From positions 1-64,000 of the forward strand of contig CAYYMD010000001.1 of assembly GCA_964472875.1 (NCBI GenBank): a stretch of DNA of 64,000 nt, read 5' to 3'. Made by a program: the position numbers and the translations under genes. How positions within the stretch are numbered: the stretch's first letter is position 1; each line of letters opens with the position of its first letter. Under the pieces are notes generated by a model. The model did not search any database, was not told the origin of the DNA, and saw nothing but the letters and a program-made list of their open reading frames with translations. The DNA is from CAYYMD01 sp964472875 (GTDB lineage: Bacteria > Planctomycetota > Phycisphaerae > SM23-33). Shown in pieces: positions 34,480 to 42,634 of this stretch.

Positions 34480-34593
34480 TCAACCTTGTTTTTGTTTATG
34501 CTTTGGGTTGGTACAAATTACTCGTAACACGCCTTTGCGGCGTATCATTTTGCAATTCTCACAAATTCTTTTGACTGAACTTTTAACTTTCAT
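34480..34593 (-). CDS. rpmJ: 50S ribosomal protein L36, zinc type
   Basis: L36 is the smallest 50S protein. This 37-residue gene reads MKVKSSVKRICENCKMIRRK and continues to a final Gly. The zinc ligands Cys11, Cys14, Cys27 and His32 are all present, the C+ form. It lies between map and rpsM, the classical position, but infA, which normally stands just before it, is absent. Stop TGA and ATG were read directly from the minus strand. Confidence 0.95.
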   Translation of the reverse strand: MKVKSSVKRICENCKMIRRKGVLRVICTNPKHKQKQG

Positions 34594-34640
34594 AATTCAA
34601 ACTCCCGCCCCGTAATATGGGCGACAAATTATAATCTATG

Positions 34641-35435
34641 TTAATTAGAAGACGTTAAAACATCCGCACCTTCATCGGTCACAGCAACCGTATTCTCAAA
34701 ATGCGCCGACGCCGAATGATCGCGGGTAACTATTGTCCACCCGTCCGCTGCGTATTCTACCGCAGCTGAACCGATGTTAACCATCGGTTCGATTGCCAGC
34801 ACCATTCCTTCTTTTAGAATAATATCGTTTGCTTCAAGCTCTCTCGAAACAAAATTTGGTATCTTTGGCTCTTCATGCATTTCGGCGCCTATGCCGTGCC
34901 CGACAAACTCCCGGACGACGGAAAATCCTTCATCTTCAACATAATTCTGCAGCGCCCGTGCGATGTCAGACCATTTCCGCTGTGGAGCGACCATGCTCAC
35001 TGCCATGGCAAGTGCGTTTTGGGTAACTTCGACCAGCCGCCGCTTTGCCGCATCGACATTGCCAATCATATATGTATGGGCGGCGTCGCCACACCAGCCG
35101 TCCAGACGAACGCCGAAATCGACACTGACTATGTCACCGTCGCATATTTTTCTGTCCGAAGGTATGCCGTGAACCACCTGCTCGTTGATGGATGCACATA
35201 TACTGGCCGGGAACGGTCCGGCTTTGCCGCGGCCGGGGACACCCTTGAAAAGGCATTGGGCGCTGTGTCGCCGGGAAATTTCTTCCGCCTCGGTATTCAA
35301 CTGCTCAGTCGTAACGCCCGGGGCGGTCAATTCGCCGAGGCGGTCGAGTACTTCACGGACGATACGGCCGGCCAGCCGCATCTTTTGAATTTCCTCTGAA
35401 GTTTTAAGTCTTATTGCAACCAATTCTGCATCCAA
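34641..35435 (-). CDS. map: Methionine aminopeptidase, type I
   Basis: The enzyme removes initiator methionine from nascent proteins. The 264-residue protein shows the metal-binding ligands: Asp in IVSVDFGVRLDGW, Asp in GDAAHTYMIG, His in FVGHGIGAEMHEEPKIPNF, Glu in VLAIEPMVNIG, and the last Glu in the HSASAHFENTVAVTDEG segment. It is 1 base downstream of adk, in the usual secY-adk-map order. Confidence 0.97.
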   Translation of the reverse strand: MDAELVAIRLKTSEEIQKMRLAGRIVREVLDRLGELTAPGVTTEQLNTEAEEISRRHSAQCLFKGVPGRGKAGPFPASICASINEQVVHGIPSDRKICDGDIVSVDFGVRLDGWCGDAAHTYMIGNVDAAKRRLVEVTQNALAMAVSMVAPQRKWSDIARALQNYVEDEGFSVVREFVGHGIGAEMHEEPKIPNFVSRELEANDIILKEGMVLAIEPMVNIGSAAVEYAADGWTIVTRDHSASAHFENTVAVTDEGADVLTSSN

Positions 35436-35436
35436 A

Positions 35437-36111
35437 TTATTCGGACGATTCTAAACTTTCCAGCTCGGCCAGTAACTCCCGGCCGACATCTTCTGGTGGC
35501 TTATTTCCGTCTACTTCGATAATTCTTAGTCCGTTGTTGTCGCCTTCCGAACTACTACGGTAGTACTTTACGACAGGTGCGGTGAGATTTTTATACGCCT
35601 CAAGGCGTTTTTTTACCGCTTCTTCAGTATCATCCTGACGCTGGACGAGTTTTTCGCCGCAGGCATCGCAAATTCCGGGTTTTTCCGGCGGCATATTTTT
35701 TACGTGGTAGACTTTTCCGCAGGCCGGGCATATCCTACGGCCGGTTATTCTATCCACTATCACATCTTGAGCGGCATCTATTATTATCACGGCGTCGAGC
35801 GACTGTCCGGATTCCTGCAGCCGCGAATCCAGTGCCTCGGCCTGAAGAACCGTACGCGGAAAACCGTCCAGTAGCACGCGATCCCCGCCGCTGGTCAACG
35901 TTTTGGCCATAACATCCACCATTATATCATCAGGCACGAGTTTGCCTGCATCCATGTACTCGGCTACTTTATTGCCCAGCGCAGTGCCGCTGGACCTTTC
36001 AGCCCGCAGTATGTCCCCGCTGGACAGGTGCCGCATATCGAACCTGTCGGCAAGCTTCTTGGCCTGTGTGCCTTTACCGGCACCTGGCGGTCCTATCATA
36101 ACTACCTTCAT
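35437..36111 (-). CDS. adk: Adenylate kinase, zinc-lid type
   Basis: Adk interconverts ATP, ADP and AMP. The 224-residue protein has the P-loop GPPGAGKGTQAKKL, the AMP-binding MRHLSSGDILR and the LDGFPRTVLQAEAL block. The lid domain has four cysteines (CPACGK and CDACGE), so it binds structural zinc. The ATG overlaps the secY stop by 4 bases. It is followed by map. Confidence 0.97.
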   Translation of the reverse strand: MKVVMIGPPGAGKGTQAKKLADRFDMRHLSSGDILRAERSSGTALGNKVAEYMDAGKLVPDDIMVDVMAKTLTSGGDRVLLDGFPRTVLQAEALDSRLQESGQSLDAVIIIDAAQDVIVDRITGRRICPACGKVYHVKNMPPEKPGICDACGEKLVQRQDDTEEAVKKRLEAYKNLTAPVVKYYRSSSEGDNNGLRIIEVDGNKPPEDVGRELLAELESLESSE

Positions 36112-37679
36112 CGGTATGCCCCCCTTATTCTCGTACTGCCGCCTAAAAATCCGCTGTAATTATGCATTAGGAGATTCGCCTCTATCCGTTGAACCAGGTC
36201 GAGTGTCACCGAAACCACGATAAGCAGACCTGTGCCTCCCAGGAATGCCGAGACCGTAGTTGGAATGTCAAGTATAGCGGCGATAACCATAGGGATAACG
36301 GCGATAACCGCAAGGAACGCCGCACCACAATAGGTAACCCGTTCCATGACTCGCTCAAGATAATCGGCCGTCCTCTTACCGGGCCGCAGGCCGGGTATAA
36401 AACTGCCGTAATCGCGCAACTGGTCGGCCATGTCCTTGGGCCTGAACTGAACAGTAGTCCAGAAATACGCGAAGAAAAATATCAACATAATATAAATCAC
36501 CCAGTAGACGTAACTTTGACGCGTGAACGCCTCGTAAAGCATGCGAGTAGTGTTTGACGACCAGGTGTTGTTTATCCATCCAAAAAGTAGGTTGGGGAAA
36601 ATCATCAGCGACGAGGCAAATATAATGGGAATTACACCACCATGGTTCACACGAAGAGGCAGGTAGTGCCTCTGGCCACCATAAACCCTGCGGCCGCGTG
36701 TATGCTTGGCCTGCTGGACTGGTATGCGCCTCTGGGCCTGTGTTATTAAAATAGTGCCAGCCACCACGAACACGAACGCCGCAACCAGGAATAATATGTG
36801 TCCGATACCGATTTTGCCTGTCTCTCCGGAACTTATCAGTCGCAGATCGGTTATGTCCTGGAGTATGAGTACAGCCTGTGGCAGGCGTGATACGATACCT
36901 GCCATGATTATCAAACTGATACCGTTGCCGATGCCATATTCGTCTATCTGTTCCCCCAGCCACATCAGGAAAATCGTCCCGGCAGTCAGGCCAAAAATAC
37001 CCGCCAGATAAATAATATACGATCCGCGCCATTCCGGATACAGCAGGTTGTTGCGGTTCATAAAGTTCATCCAGAAAGCCGCTTGGACAATACAAAGACC
37101 TACTGTCGCGTAACGGGTATATTCTTGTATTTTTTTCTGCCCGGTGGGGCCTTCCTTTTGAAGTCGCTCAAGCGAAGGCACTACGGTGGTTAGCAACTGG
37201 AATATAATGGAGGCAGATATATACGGCATAATGCCCAGCCCGAACAGTGTCGCCTGACTAAGCGTGCCGCCGGTAAACATGGCGAAGTAGGTCATGGCCT
37301 GGCCGAGAATGCCCTCTTGTGCCTGGCGCTCCATGAATGTCATCACCTGTTGCTGGTTCAAACCGGGCAGAGGTACATGGAAACCAATCCGATAAATACA
37401 CAAAAGCGCGACCGTAAATAAGATTTTTTTGACCAGTTCGGGAATCGAGAAAATATTCTGAAGCACTTCCCGAACACGGGAATCAGCCCAGAGTCCATAA
37501 TAATACAGACCCAGCAGGATAACGGCCCCCACAAGTTTGATAGCCGGCGCTACCACCGCGCCCGTAATAGTCGCAGCCGATAAAACAGCACTCAGGGATG
37601 ATACACCGGTGACTATCAACCATATCGCTATGGCCGCCACTATCAATCCCACTGCTGTTCTGAAAATTCGGAAAGCCAT
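36108..37679 (-). CDS. secY: Protein translocase subunit SecY with N-terminal extension
   Basis: SecY is the core of the Sec protein-conducting channel. Family homology starts near residue 73 (LQNIFSIPELVKKILFT) and runs through about ten helices, with LPGLNQQQVMTF as plug-side region and GLRPGKRTADYLERVM near the C-terminus. About 70 residues precede this core and contain two predicted extra transmembrane segments (about 8-26 and 44-62). The total of 523 residues exceeds the usual 430-450. The ATG at 37679 is 27 bases after rplO, so the extension appears to be genuine coding sequence. It overlaps adk by 4 bases. Confidence 0.96.
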   Translation of the reverse strand: MAFRIFRTAVGLIVAAIAIWLIVTGVSSLSAVLSAATITGAVVAPAIKLVGAVILLGLYYYGLWADSRVREVLQNIFSIPELVKKILFTVALLCIYRIGFHVPLPGLNQQQVMTFMERQAQEGILGQAMTYFAMFTGGTLSQATLFGLGIMPYISASIIFQLLTTVVPSLERLQKEGPTGQKKIQEYTRYATVGLCIVQAAFWMNFMNRNNLLYPEWRGSYIIYLAGIFGLTAGTIFLMWLGEQIDEYGIGNGISLIIMAGIVSRLPQAVLILQDITDLRLISSGETGKIGIGHILFLVAAFVFVVAGTILITQAQRRIPVQQAKHTRGRRVYGGQRHYLPLRVNHGGVIPIIFASSLMIFPNLLFGWINNTWSSNTTRMLYEAFTRQSYVYWVIYIMLIFFFAYFWTTVQFRPKDMADQLRDYGSFIPGLRPGKRTADYLERVMERVTYCGAAFLAVIAVIPMVIAAILDIPTTVSAFLGGTGLLIVVSVTLDLVQRIEANLLMHNYSGFLGGSTRIRGAYR

Positions 37680-37706
37680 TAATCTTCGCTCGTACAGTGT
37701 CTTTCG

Positions 37707-38159
37707 TTACACCTTTTCGGTTAGTTCTGCCTCACCGCCTGCGGCTTTAATTTTCTCGGATGCAGACGCGGAAAATTTATCCGCCTTTACTGCAAGTTTT
37801 TTGCTCAATTCTCCGTTACCGAGAATCTTTACCGGCTTCTCCGGCGAGTCGATAAGGCCGGCATCGGCCAACGCCTTGGCATCCACGTTCGCACCTTCGT
37901 CAAATTTGTCCAGGGCCGCCACGTTAACAATCTGGTAGTTCCTGCGGAATAAGGCGTTTGAGAATCCCCTTTTGGGCATCCTGCTCAGGGCGGGAGTCTG
38001 TCCGCCTTCGTAACCATAACGGCGCTTCGCGCCGGATCGCGAGCCGTAACCCTTGTGTCCTCGGCCGCAGGTTTTACCTTTTCCGGTTCCTATGCCGCGA
38101 CCTACACGTTTTCGAGGTTTACGCTTGCTTGCGGATTTTAGAATTTCGTCCAGCTTCAT
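37707..38159 (-). CDS. rplO: 50S ribosomal protein L15
   Basis: The 150-residue protein is L15, a late-binding 23S rRNA protein with a basic, glycine-rich N-terminus (KRVGRGIGTGKGKTCGRGHKG) and FEGGQTPL-like GYEGGQTPALSRMPKRGF. rpmD (L30), which normally lies just before it, is missing. The start codon overlaps the rpsE stop by 4 bases, so there is no room for L30 here. Confidence 0.97.
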   Translation of the reverse strand: MKLDEILKSASKRKPRKRVGRGIGTGKGKTCGRGHKGYGSRSGAKRRYGYEGGQTPALSRMPKRGFSNALFRRNYQIVNVAALDKFDEGANVDAKALADAGLIDSPEKPVKILGNGELSKKLAVKADKFSASASEKIKAAGGEAELTEKV

Positions 38160-38668
38160 TGAACCTTGACTCCTCGCAATTCGCTGACGATTTTGGCGTC
38201 TCGCAGCGACCTAAGCGCACTCAATCCTGCCTTGAGCAGATTTTTTGGCGAGGTTGACCCGTACGCCTTGGTCAAAACATCGTGAATTCCGGCCAACTCC
38301 AGCAATGGCCTGAGGTTCTTGCCTGCAATCACGCCCGTACCTTCTGAGGCAGGTAATAAAACAACTTTGGATGCGCCGCATCGACCGATGACGGGATGTG
38401 GAATAGTTCTGCCTTTTCTGGTAATCGGTTCGAGTTGCTTTTTCGCATCCGATACACCTTTTTCAACCGCCAAAGGCACACCATTGGCCTTGCCGTACCC
38501 CAGACCAACGTTTCCGTTGCGGTCGCCCACAACAACCAGTGCGGCGAAACTAAATTTTCGTCCGCCTTTTACCACCTTGGAACAGCGGTAAATCTGGATA
38601 ACGTTATCTTCAAGTCCCGACTGGTCGTCCATGTCTCTTGATGATTTTTTACTCGGTCTTCTGGCCAC
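38156..38668 (-). CDS. rpsE: 30S ribosomal protein S5
   Basis: S5 contributes to decoding fidelity and mRNA unwinding. The 170-residue protein shows VVKGGRKFSFAALVVVGDRNG, the GYGKANGVPLAVEKGV segment, and VLLPASEGTGVIAGKNLRPLLELAGI. The start is GTG at 38668, preceded by GAGAGG with a 7-base spacer. Direct overlap with rplO follows. Confidence 0.97.
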   Translation of the reverse strand: MARRPSKKSSRDMDDQSGLEDNVIQIYRCSKVVKGGRKFSFAALVVVGDRNGNVGLGYGKANGVPLAVEKGVSDAKKQLEPITRKGRTIPHPVIGRCGASKVVLLPASEGTGVIAGKNLRPLLELAGIHDVLTKAYGSTSPKNLLKAGLSALRSLRDAKIVSELRGVKVQ

Positions 38669-38685
38669 CTGTTAACCTCTCAAAG

Positions 38686-39057
38686 TCAAAATTTCAGGCC
38701 GGCTTCACGAGCGGCCTGTGCTAATTGTTGTACTCTTCCGTGATAAACGTATCCGCCCCTGTCTAAGACCGCCTGCTTGATGTTATTTTCGACGGCCTTT
38801 TGGGCCAGGCGCTGCCCGACTACTTTGGCGGCCTGCACGTTGCCGCCCTTACCATTGAGTTCCTTGCGAACATCCTTTTCGAGTGAGCAGGCGGATACGA
38901 GCGTATTCCCGGATGTATCGTCGATTAACTGCGCATATATGTTATTGATACTGCGGTACACCGACAATCGGGGTCTGTCGGGTGTGCCTATAATCTTCTT
39001 TCGGACTCTCTTCTTCCGCCTTGCCCGGCGGATTTGTTTTTCCAGTGTTTTCTTCAT
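38686..39057 (-). CDS. rplR: 50S ribosomal protein L18
   Basis: L18 binds 5S rRNA and links it to the 50S subunit. The 123-residue protein begins with a basic tail (MKKTLEKQIRRARRKKRVRK) and includes RPRLSVYRSINNIYAQLIDD and VLDRGGYVYHGRVQQLAQAA. It lies between rplF and rpsE as expected. Confidence 0.97.
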   Translation of the reverse strand: MKKTLEKQIRRARRKKRVRKKIIGTPDRPRLSVYRSINNIYAQLIDDTSGNTLVSACSLEKDVRKELNGKGGNVQAAKVVGQRLAQKAVENNIKQAVLDRGGYVYHGRVQQLAQAAREAGLKF

Positions 39058-39072
39058 TGCTGCACCAAATCT

Positions 39073-39654
39073 TTATGCCGTACCTGTCCCGGCGAAGGCC
39101 TTTCCGACTTTACGGTGAACCCTTTCACCTGCGTATCTTATGCCCTTGCCCTTATAAGGTTCGGGTGGACGCGTTTTACGGACCAGAGCGGCGAACTGGC
39201 CCACATCGTGTTTATCGGGACCGCTTATGGTAAAACGAGCCGGCTCAGTGTCTCCACGGGCCTGCGGTGTAGTCACATCAACATTCAACCCATCCGGTAT
39301 GGTGAACACGGCCGGGTGGCTGAAGCCGCAGTTTACTTTCAGCTGTTTGCCTTGCACCTCGGCGCCATAGCCAACGCCGTAAACTTCCAGCGATCTTGAA
39401 TACCCGTTTTTGCATCCTTCGACCATATTTGCGATCAGTTTTCGTGTGAGTCCATGCAAAGAACGCACAAATCTGTCGTTCCTATTGCGGGAGACTTTTA
39501 TGGTCTTGCCGTCGTCTTCAAGCTCCACCGACACCTCCGGCCGATGCTCCCATGAGAGTTTGCCTTTGGGGCCTTCAACGTTAACAGTTCTGCCTGAAAG
39601 CGTCACTTTGACGCCATCGGGCAACTTTATCGGTTTTATTCCTATTCGAGACAT
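39073..39654 (-). CDS. rplF: 50S ribosomal protein L6
   Basis: L6 lies near the factor-binding centre of the 50S subunit. The 193-residue protein begins MSRIGIKPIKLPDGVKVTL and ends with the conserved RKTRPPEPYKGKGIRYAGE and a basic tail. It is slightly longer than the typical 177-180. It follows rpsH and precedes rplR. Confidence 0.97.
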   Translation of the reverse strand: MSRIGIKPIKLPDGVKVTLSGRTVNVEGPKGKLSWEHRPEVSVELEDDGKTIKVSRNRNDRFVRSLHGLTRKLIANMVEGCKNGYSRSLEVYGVGYGAEVQGKQLKVNCGFSHPAVFTIPDGLNVDVTTPQARGDTEPARFTISGPDKHDVGQFAALVRKTRPPEPYKGKGIRYAGERVHRKVGKAFAGTGTA

Positions 39655-39690
39655 CTTTCGCTTTCTATAACTGAATCATACTGCATGGAT

Positions 39691-40089
39691 TTAACAAACC
39701 GAACACAGCACTTCGCCGCCGACGTTCTCCTTCTTGCACTGCCTGTCGGACAGAATGCCTTTTGAGGTCGACACGACCGAAATACCAAGCCCTCCCATTA
39801 CCTCGGGCATGTCGTCCACGCCCCGATATACTCTGAGTCCTGGTCTGCTAACACGCTGTATATCCGTTATAATGTCCTGGCCGGTAGGGCCATACTTTAA
39901 ATACACGCGCAGTATGCCTTGCTTATTGTCATCAACGCGACGGTAGTCTTTTATGTAACCTTCATCCTTAAGCACCTTGCACAGTCCCTCGCACACACCT
40001 GAGCTGCGCACGTTAACGGTGGGCGACTTTTTCACCAAGGCGTTGCGAATCCTGGTCAGCATATCTGCAATCGGATCGGACAGACTCAT
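39691..40089 (-). CDS. rpsH: 30S ribosomal protein S8
   Basis: S8 binds the central domain of 16S rRNA and in E. coli represses its own operon. The 132-residue protein has DPIADMLTRIRNALVKKSP at the start and GLGISVVSTSKGILSDRQCK at the end. It carries two extra cysteines near its C-terminus (GGEVLCSVC is the last segment), which is slightly unusual. The neighbours are rpsN and rplF. Confidence 0.96.
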   Translation of the reverse strand: MSLSDPIADMLTRIRNALVKKSPTVNVRSSGVCEGLCKVLKDEGYIKDYRRVDDNKQGILRVYLKYGPTGQDIITDIQRVSRPGLRVYRGVDDMPEVMGGLGISVVSTSKGILSDRQCKKENVGGEVLCSVC

Positions 40090-40104
40090 ATCAAGCGGTC
40101 CTCA

Positions 40105-40290
40105 TTACCAACTGGTTTTCTTCATGCCGGGGATCTTGCCCTCATTGGCGAGATTCCTCAGGCATATTCTGCATATACGAAACTTGCGGTAGACGCCTCT
40201 TGGTCTGCCGCACAACTGGCACCTGCGCACTATCCTGGTCGAATATTTCGGCGTTCTGTTTGATTTTGCTATCTGCGCTTTAGTCGCCAT
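40105..40290 (-). CDS. rpsN: 30S ribosomal protein S14, zinc type
   Basis: This 61-residue S14 is the short C+ form with the zinc ligands in RRCQLCGRP and RICRICLRN. It lies in the 30S head near the A site. The end KIPGMKKTSW is diagnostic. It stands between rplE and rpsH. Confidence 0.97.
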   Translation of the reverse strand: MATKAQIAKSNRTPKYSTRIVRRCQLCGRPRGVYRKFRICRICLRNLANEGKIPGMKKTSW

Positions 40291-40305
40291 TGTTCACCTT
40301 ATCCT

Positions 40306-40851
40306 TCATGTACTTCTTATGGGCATCCCCATCAGGGTCAACAGTTCGCGGGCTTCTTCATCGGTTCGGGCGGTGGTGTTAACGGATATATTCATACCCT
40401 GAGTGAAAGACACTTTGCTGGGATCTATCTCTGGGAAAACCGTCTGTTCCACCAGCCCGATACTGTAATTACCCCGCCCATCAAACGCCGACGGACTCAG
40501 TCCGCGGAAGTCCCTGACCCTGGGGATAGCCATCGAAATCAATCTGTCGAGAAACTCGTACATTCTTTCCCGCCGAAGGGTAACTTTCAGCCCTACGATC
40601 ATGCCCTTGCGGATCCTGAAGTTGCTGACGGCCTTGCGGGCTTTGGTGGGCAATGGCTTCTGGCCGGTAATAAGGGCCAGTTGCTCCATAACAGTGTTGA
40701 ACTTTTCCTGCTCATGTTGCGCATCACCTATACCCATAGACACTATGACCTTGGTAACCCTGGGCACTGCCCATACGTTATCGTACCCGAATCTCTCGGC
40801 CATAGCGGGCATGACGTCATTTCTGTATTTTTCCAATAACCTTGGCGCCAT
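40306..40851 (-). CDS. rplE: 50S ribosomal protein L5
   Basis: L5 binds 5S rRNA and touches the P-site tRNA. The 181-residue protein has the conserved ALITGQKPLPTKARKAVSNF, then RKGMIVGLKVTLRRERMYEF and GRGNYSIGLVEQTVFPEID near the end. Length is standard. It lies between rplX and rpsN with a 4-base gap from rplX. Confidence 0.97.
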   Translation of the reverse strand: MAPRLLEKYRNDVMPAMAERFGYDNVWAVPRVTKVIVSMGIGDAQHEQEKFNTVMEQLALITGQKPLPTKARKAVSNFRIRKGMIVGLKVTLRRERMYEFLDRLISMAIPRVRDFRGLSPSAFDGRGNYSIGLVEQTVFPEIDPSKVSFTQGMNISVNTTARTDEEARELLTLMGMPIRST

Positions 40852-40855
40852 TTTA

Positions 40856-41197
40856 TTACTGCTTTCCTGCCTTGGTCACCTGTCCCAGTGACTGTCCCGA
40901 ACGCTTGGCTATCCGTTCTTTGCTTCCGTCGGAATTAATCTTGAACCCCACCCGTGTGGGCAGGTTTGTCTCGGGGTCTACCGGGAGCACGTTGGAAATA
41001 TCTATTGGCATTTCCTTCTGTATTCTTCCGCCCTGCGGATGCTGCCTCGAAGGGCGCAAGTGCTCATACACTCGGTTTACGCCCTGGACAAGGACCTTGT
41101 CCGTATCCGAGTCCACTCGCAAAACTTCGCCGGTCTTTCCTTTGTCGGCGCCGGCGATTACCATCACCGTATCGCCTTTTTTTACGTGTCTGGCCAT
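40856..41197 (-). CDS. rplX: 50S ribosomal protein L24
   Basis: L24 initiates 50S assembly. The 113-residue protein has an N-terminal KOW motif (VKKGDTVMVIAGADKGKTGEV) and the loop RVYEHLRPSRQHPQGG. It lies between rplN and rplE. Confidence 0.97.
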   Translation of the reverse strand: MARHVKKGDTVMVIAGADKGKTGEVLRVDSDTDKVLVQGVNRVYEHLRPSRQHPQGGRIQKEMPIDISNVLPVDPETNLPTRVGFKINSDGSKERIAKRSGQSLGQVTKAGKQ

Positions 41198-41243
41198 CTT
41201 TCAGTCTGCTTCTTTCATTTAACTGCCGCGGTACCTGTTGACT

Positions 41244-41630
41244 CTAAACAACTTCCGAAGCCAGCGAGATGATTTTCATAAAGTTCTTTTCTCGCAGCTC
41301 TCTGGCCACCGCACCGAATATTCTCGTTCCTCTGGGATTGCCGTCTTTATCAATAATCACGCCGGCATTACGGTCGAACCTGACATAACTTCCGTCGGGT
41401 CGGTGAACGGGGTGCGCGGTCCGAACAACCACACACCTTACCACATCCCCGGCCTTGACTTCGCTGCCAGGAAGTGATCGCTTCACTGAACATACGATTA
41501 TATCTCCCAGGGAAGCCGTCCGTCGTGTCATACCCTGGCGCCTTGTCGAACCGCCGAGAACGCGAATGCATCCCAGTTCCTGGGCGCCAGTGTTGTCAGC
41601 TACATCCAGTCGTGTTTCCGCCTGTATCAC
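41244..41630 (-). CDS. rplN: 50S ribosomal protein L14
   Basis: L14 forms an intersubunit bridge and binds RsfS in silencing. The 128-residue product begins MIQAETRLDVADNTGAQELG and contains VVVRTAHPVHRPDGSYVRFD and NPRGTRIFGAVARELREK. The start is a GTG (41630) with AAGGAT 7 bases upstream. Confidence 0.97.
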   Translation of the reverse strand: MIQAETRLDVADNTGAQELGCIRVLGGSTRRQGMTRRTASLGDIIVCSVKRSLPGSEVKAGDVVRCVVVRTAHPVHRPDGSYVRFDRNAGVIIDKDGNPRGTRIFGAVARELREKNFMKIISLASEVV

Positions 41631-41662
41631 AACTTAATCCTTCTCAACCATATTTTTATTTA

Positions 41663-41962
41663 TTATTTATTCTCAGGCATTTCGCTCGAGCGGATCACTC
41701 GGAGCAGCCGCCAACTCTTGTTTTTACTTATCCGCCTGCATGGGATAATTTCAACCGTATCTCCCACACCTGCCTCTTCTTTTGGGTCATGCACGCACAG
41801 CAACGTGCGTTTGCTTATGAATTTCCCGTATAGAGGGTGACGAACCGGCCTTCCGATGGCCACCCTTATTGTTTTGCTGCCGCTTACGTTCTTCACCATT
41901 GCGGTTCTCGATCCGCTAAGAGCGGATGAGGCATTTATGTTCTGTTCTTTTGTATCCGGCAT
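41663..41962 (-). CDS. rpsQ: 30S ribosomal protein S17
   Basis: S17 binds the 5' domain of 16S rRNA. The 99-residue product has an N-terminal lead of about 20 residues and the core VSGSKTIRVAIGRPVRHPLY, then DPKEEAGVGDTVEIIPCRRI. The C-terminus ends in P-E-N-K, part of a recurring pattern noted in the findings. It follows rpmC after 4 bases. Confidence 0.95.
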   Translation of the reverse strand: MPDTKEQNINASSALSGSRTAMVKNVSGSKTIRVAIGRPVRHPLYGKFISKRTLLCVHDPKEEAGVGDTVEIIPCRRISKNKSWRLLRVIRSSEMPENK

Positions 41963-41966
41963 AATT

Positions 41967-42179
41967 TTATTCCGTCGTTTCTTCAGTCTGAGCCAGTTGA
42001 CGCTGCCTTGACACGGTAATTATCCGCGCTATGTCGCGTCTGGCTTTGGTTATCATGGACGGATCCTCGAGTTTCTCAGTGACCGCCTGTGCCCTCAGGT
42101 CAAACAGGTGTCGACGAAGACGAGCCAGTTCCGTCTGCAATTCTTCATCAGTAAATTCTCTGATTTCGTCGATCTTCAT
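41967..42179 (-). CDS. rpmC: 50S ribosomal protein L29
   Basis: L29 lines the peptide exit tunnel end. The ATG at 42179 gives 70 residues starting MKIDEIREFTDEELQTEL, the family's usual N-terminus. An earlier in-frame start at 42236 would overlap rplP by 34 bases and is rejected. The core is LARLRRHLFDLRAQ, followed by KARRDIARIITV. Confidence 0.95.
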   Translation of the reverse strand: MKIDEIREFTDEELQTELARLRRHLFDLRAQAVTEKLEDPSMITKARRDIARIITVSRQRQLAQTEETTE

Positions 42180-42202
42180 TTCGTTCTCAAATCCGTTAAT
42201 TA

Positions 42203-42622
42203 TTACAACGTTGGTCGACGTTGAATCATTCGACATTTCACCGGCATTTTGTGCGCTATCCGCTGAAAGGCGCCTCTTGCAGTCGGTTCATCGGCGCCTG
42301 CTATCTCAAACAATACCGTCCCGGGCTTTATAACTGCCACCCATTGTTCGATTTCGCCTTTGCCTTTGCCCATACGGGTTTCCAGCGGTTGAGACGTAAC
42401 CGGCTTATCCGGGAATATTCGAATGTACACCCGTCCTTCGCGATGCAGGTAATGGGTGGCCGCCACTCGACCCGCCTCTATCTGTCGTCCGGTTATCCAT
42501 CCACCCTGCGTGGCCTGTATTCCGAACTCACCGAATGCCACAGCGTTGCCTCGGGTCGCATTACCCTTCATGCTGCCACGCTGCTGCTTGCGGTGTTTTA
42601 CTCTTTTTGGCATTAAAGCCAT
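42203..42622 (-). CDS. rplP: 50S ribosomal protein L16
   Basis: L16 is near the peptidyl transferase centre and the A site. The 139-residue protein has MPKRVKHRKQQRGSMKGNAT near its start and GWITGRQIEAGRVAATHYL, then AFQRIAHKMPVKC near the end. The start at 42622 is three codons before a second Met that is also plausible. It follows rpsC. Confidence 0.97.
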   Translation of the reverse strand: MALMPKRVKHRKQQRGSMKGNATRGNAVAFGEFGIQATQGGWITGRQIEAGRVAATHYLHREGRVYIRIFPDKPVTSQPLETRMGKGKGEIEQWVAVIKPGTVLFEIAGADEPTARGAFQRIAHKMPVKCRMIQRRPTL

Positions 42623-42634
42623 ATCGGCACCTGT

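Noticed and set aside
42180..42236. Longer rpmC starting at 42236
   Set aside because: It would overlap rplP by 34 bases; the Met at 42179 matches the usual L29 N-terminus.
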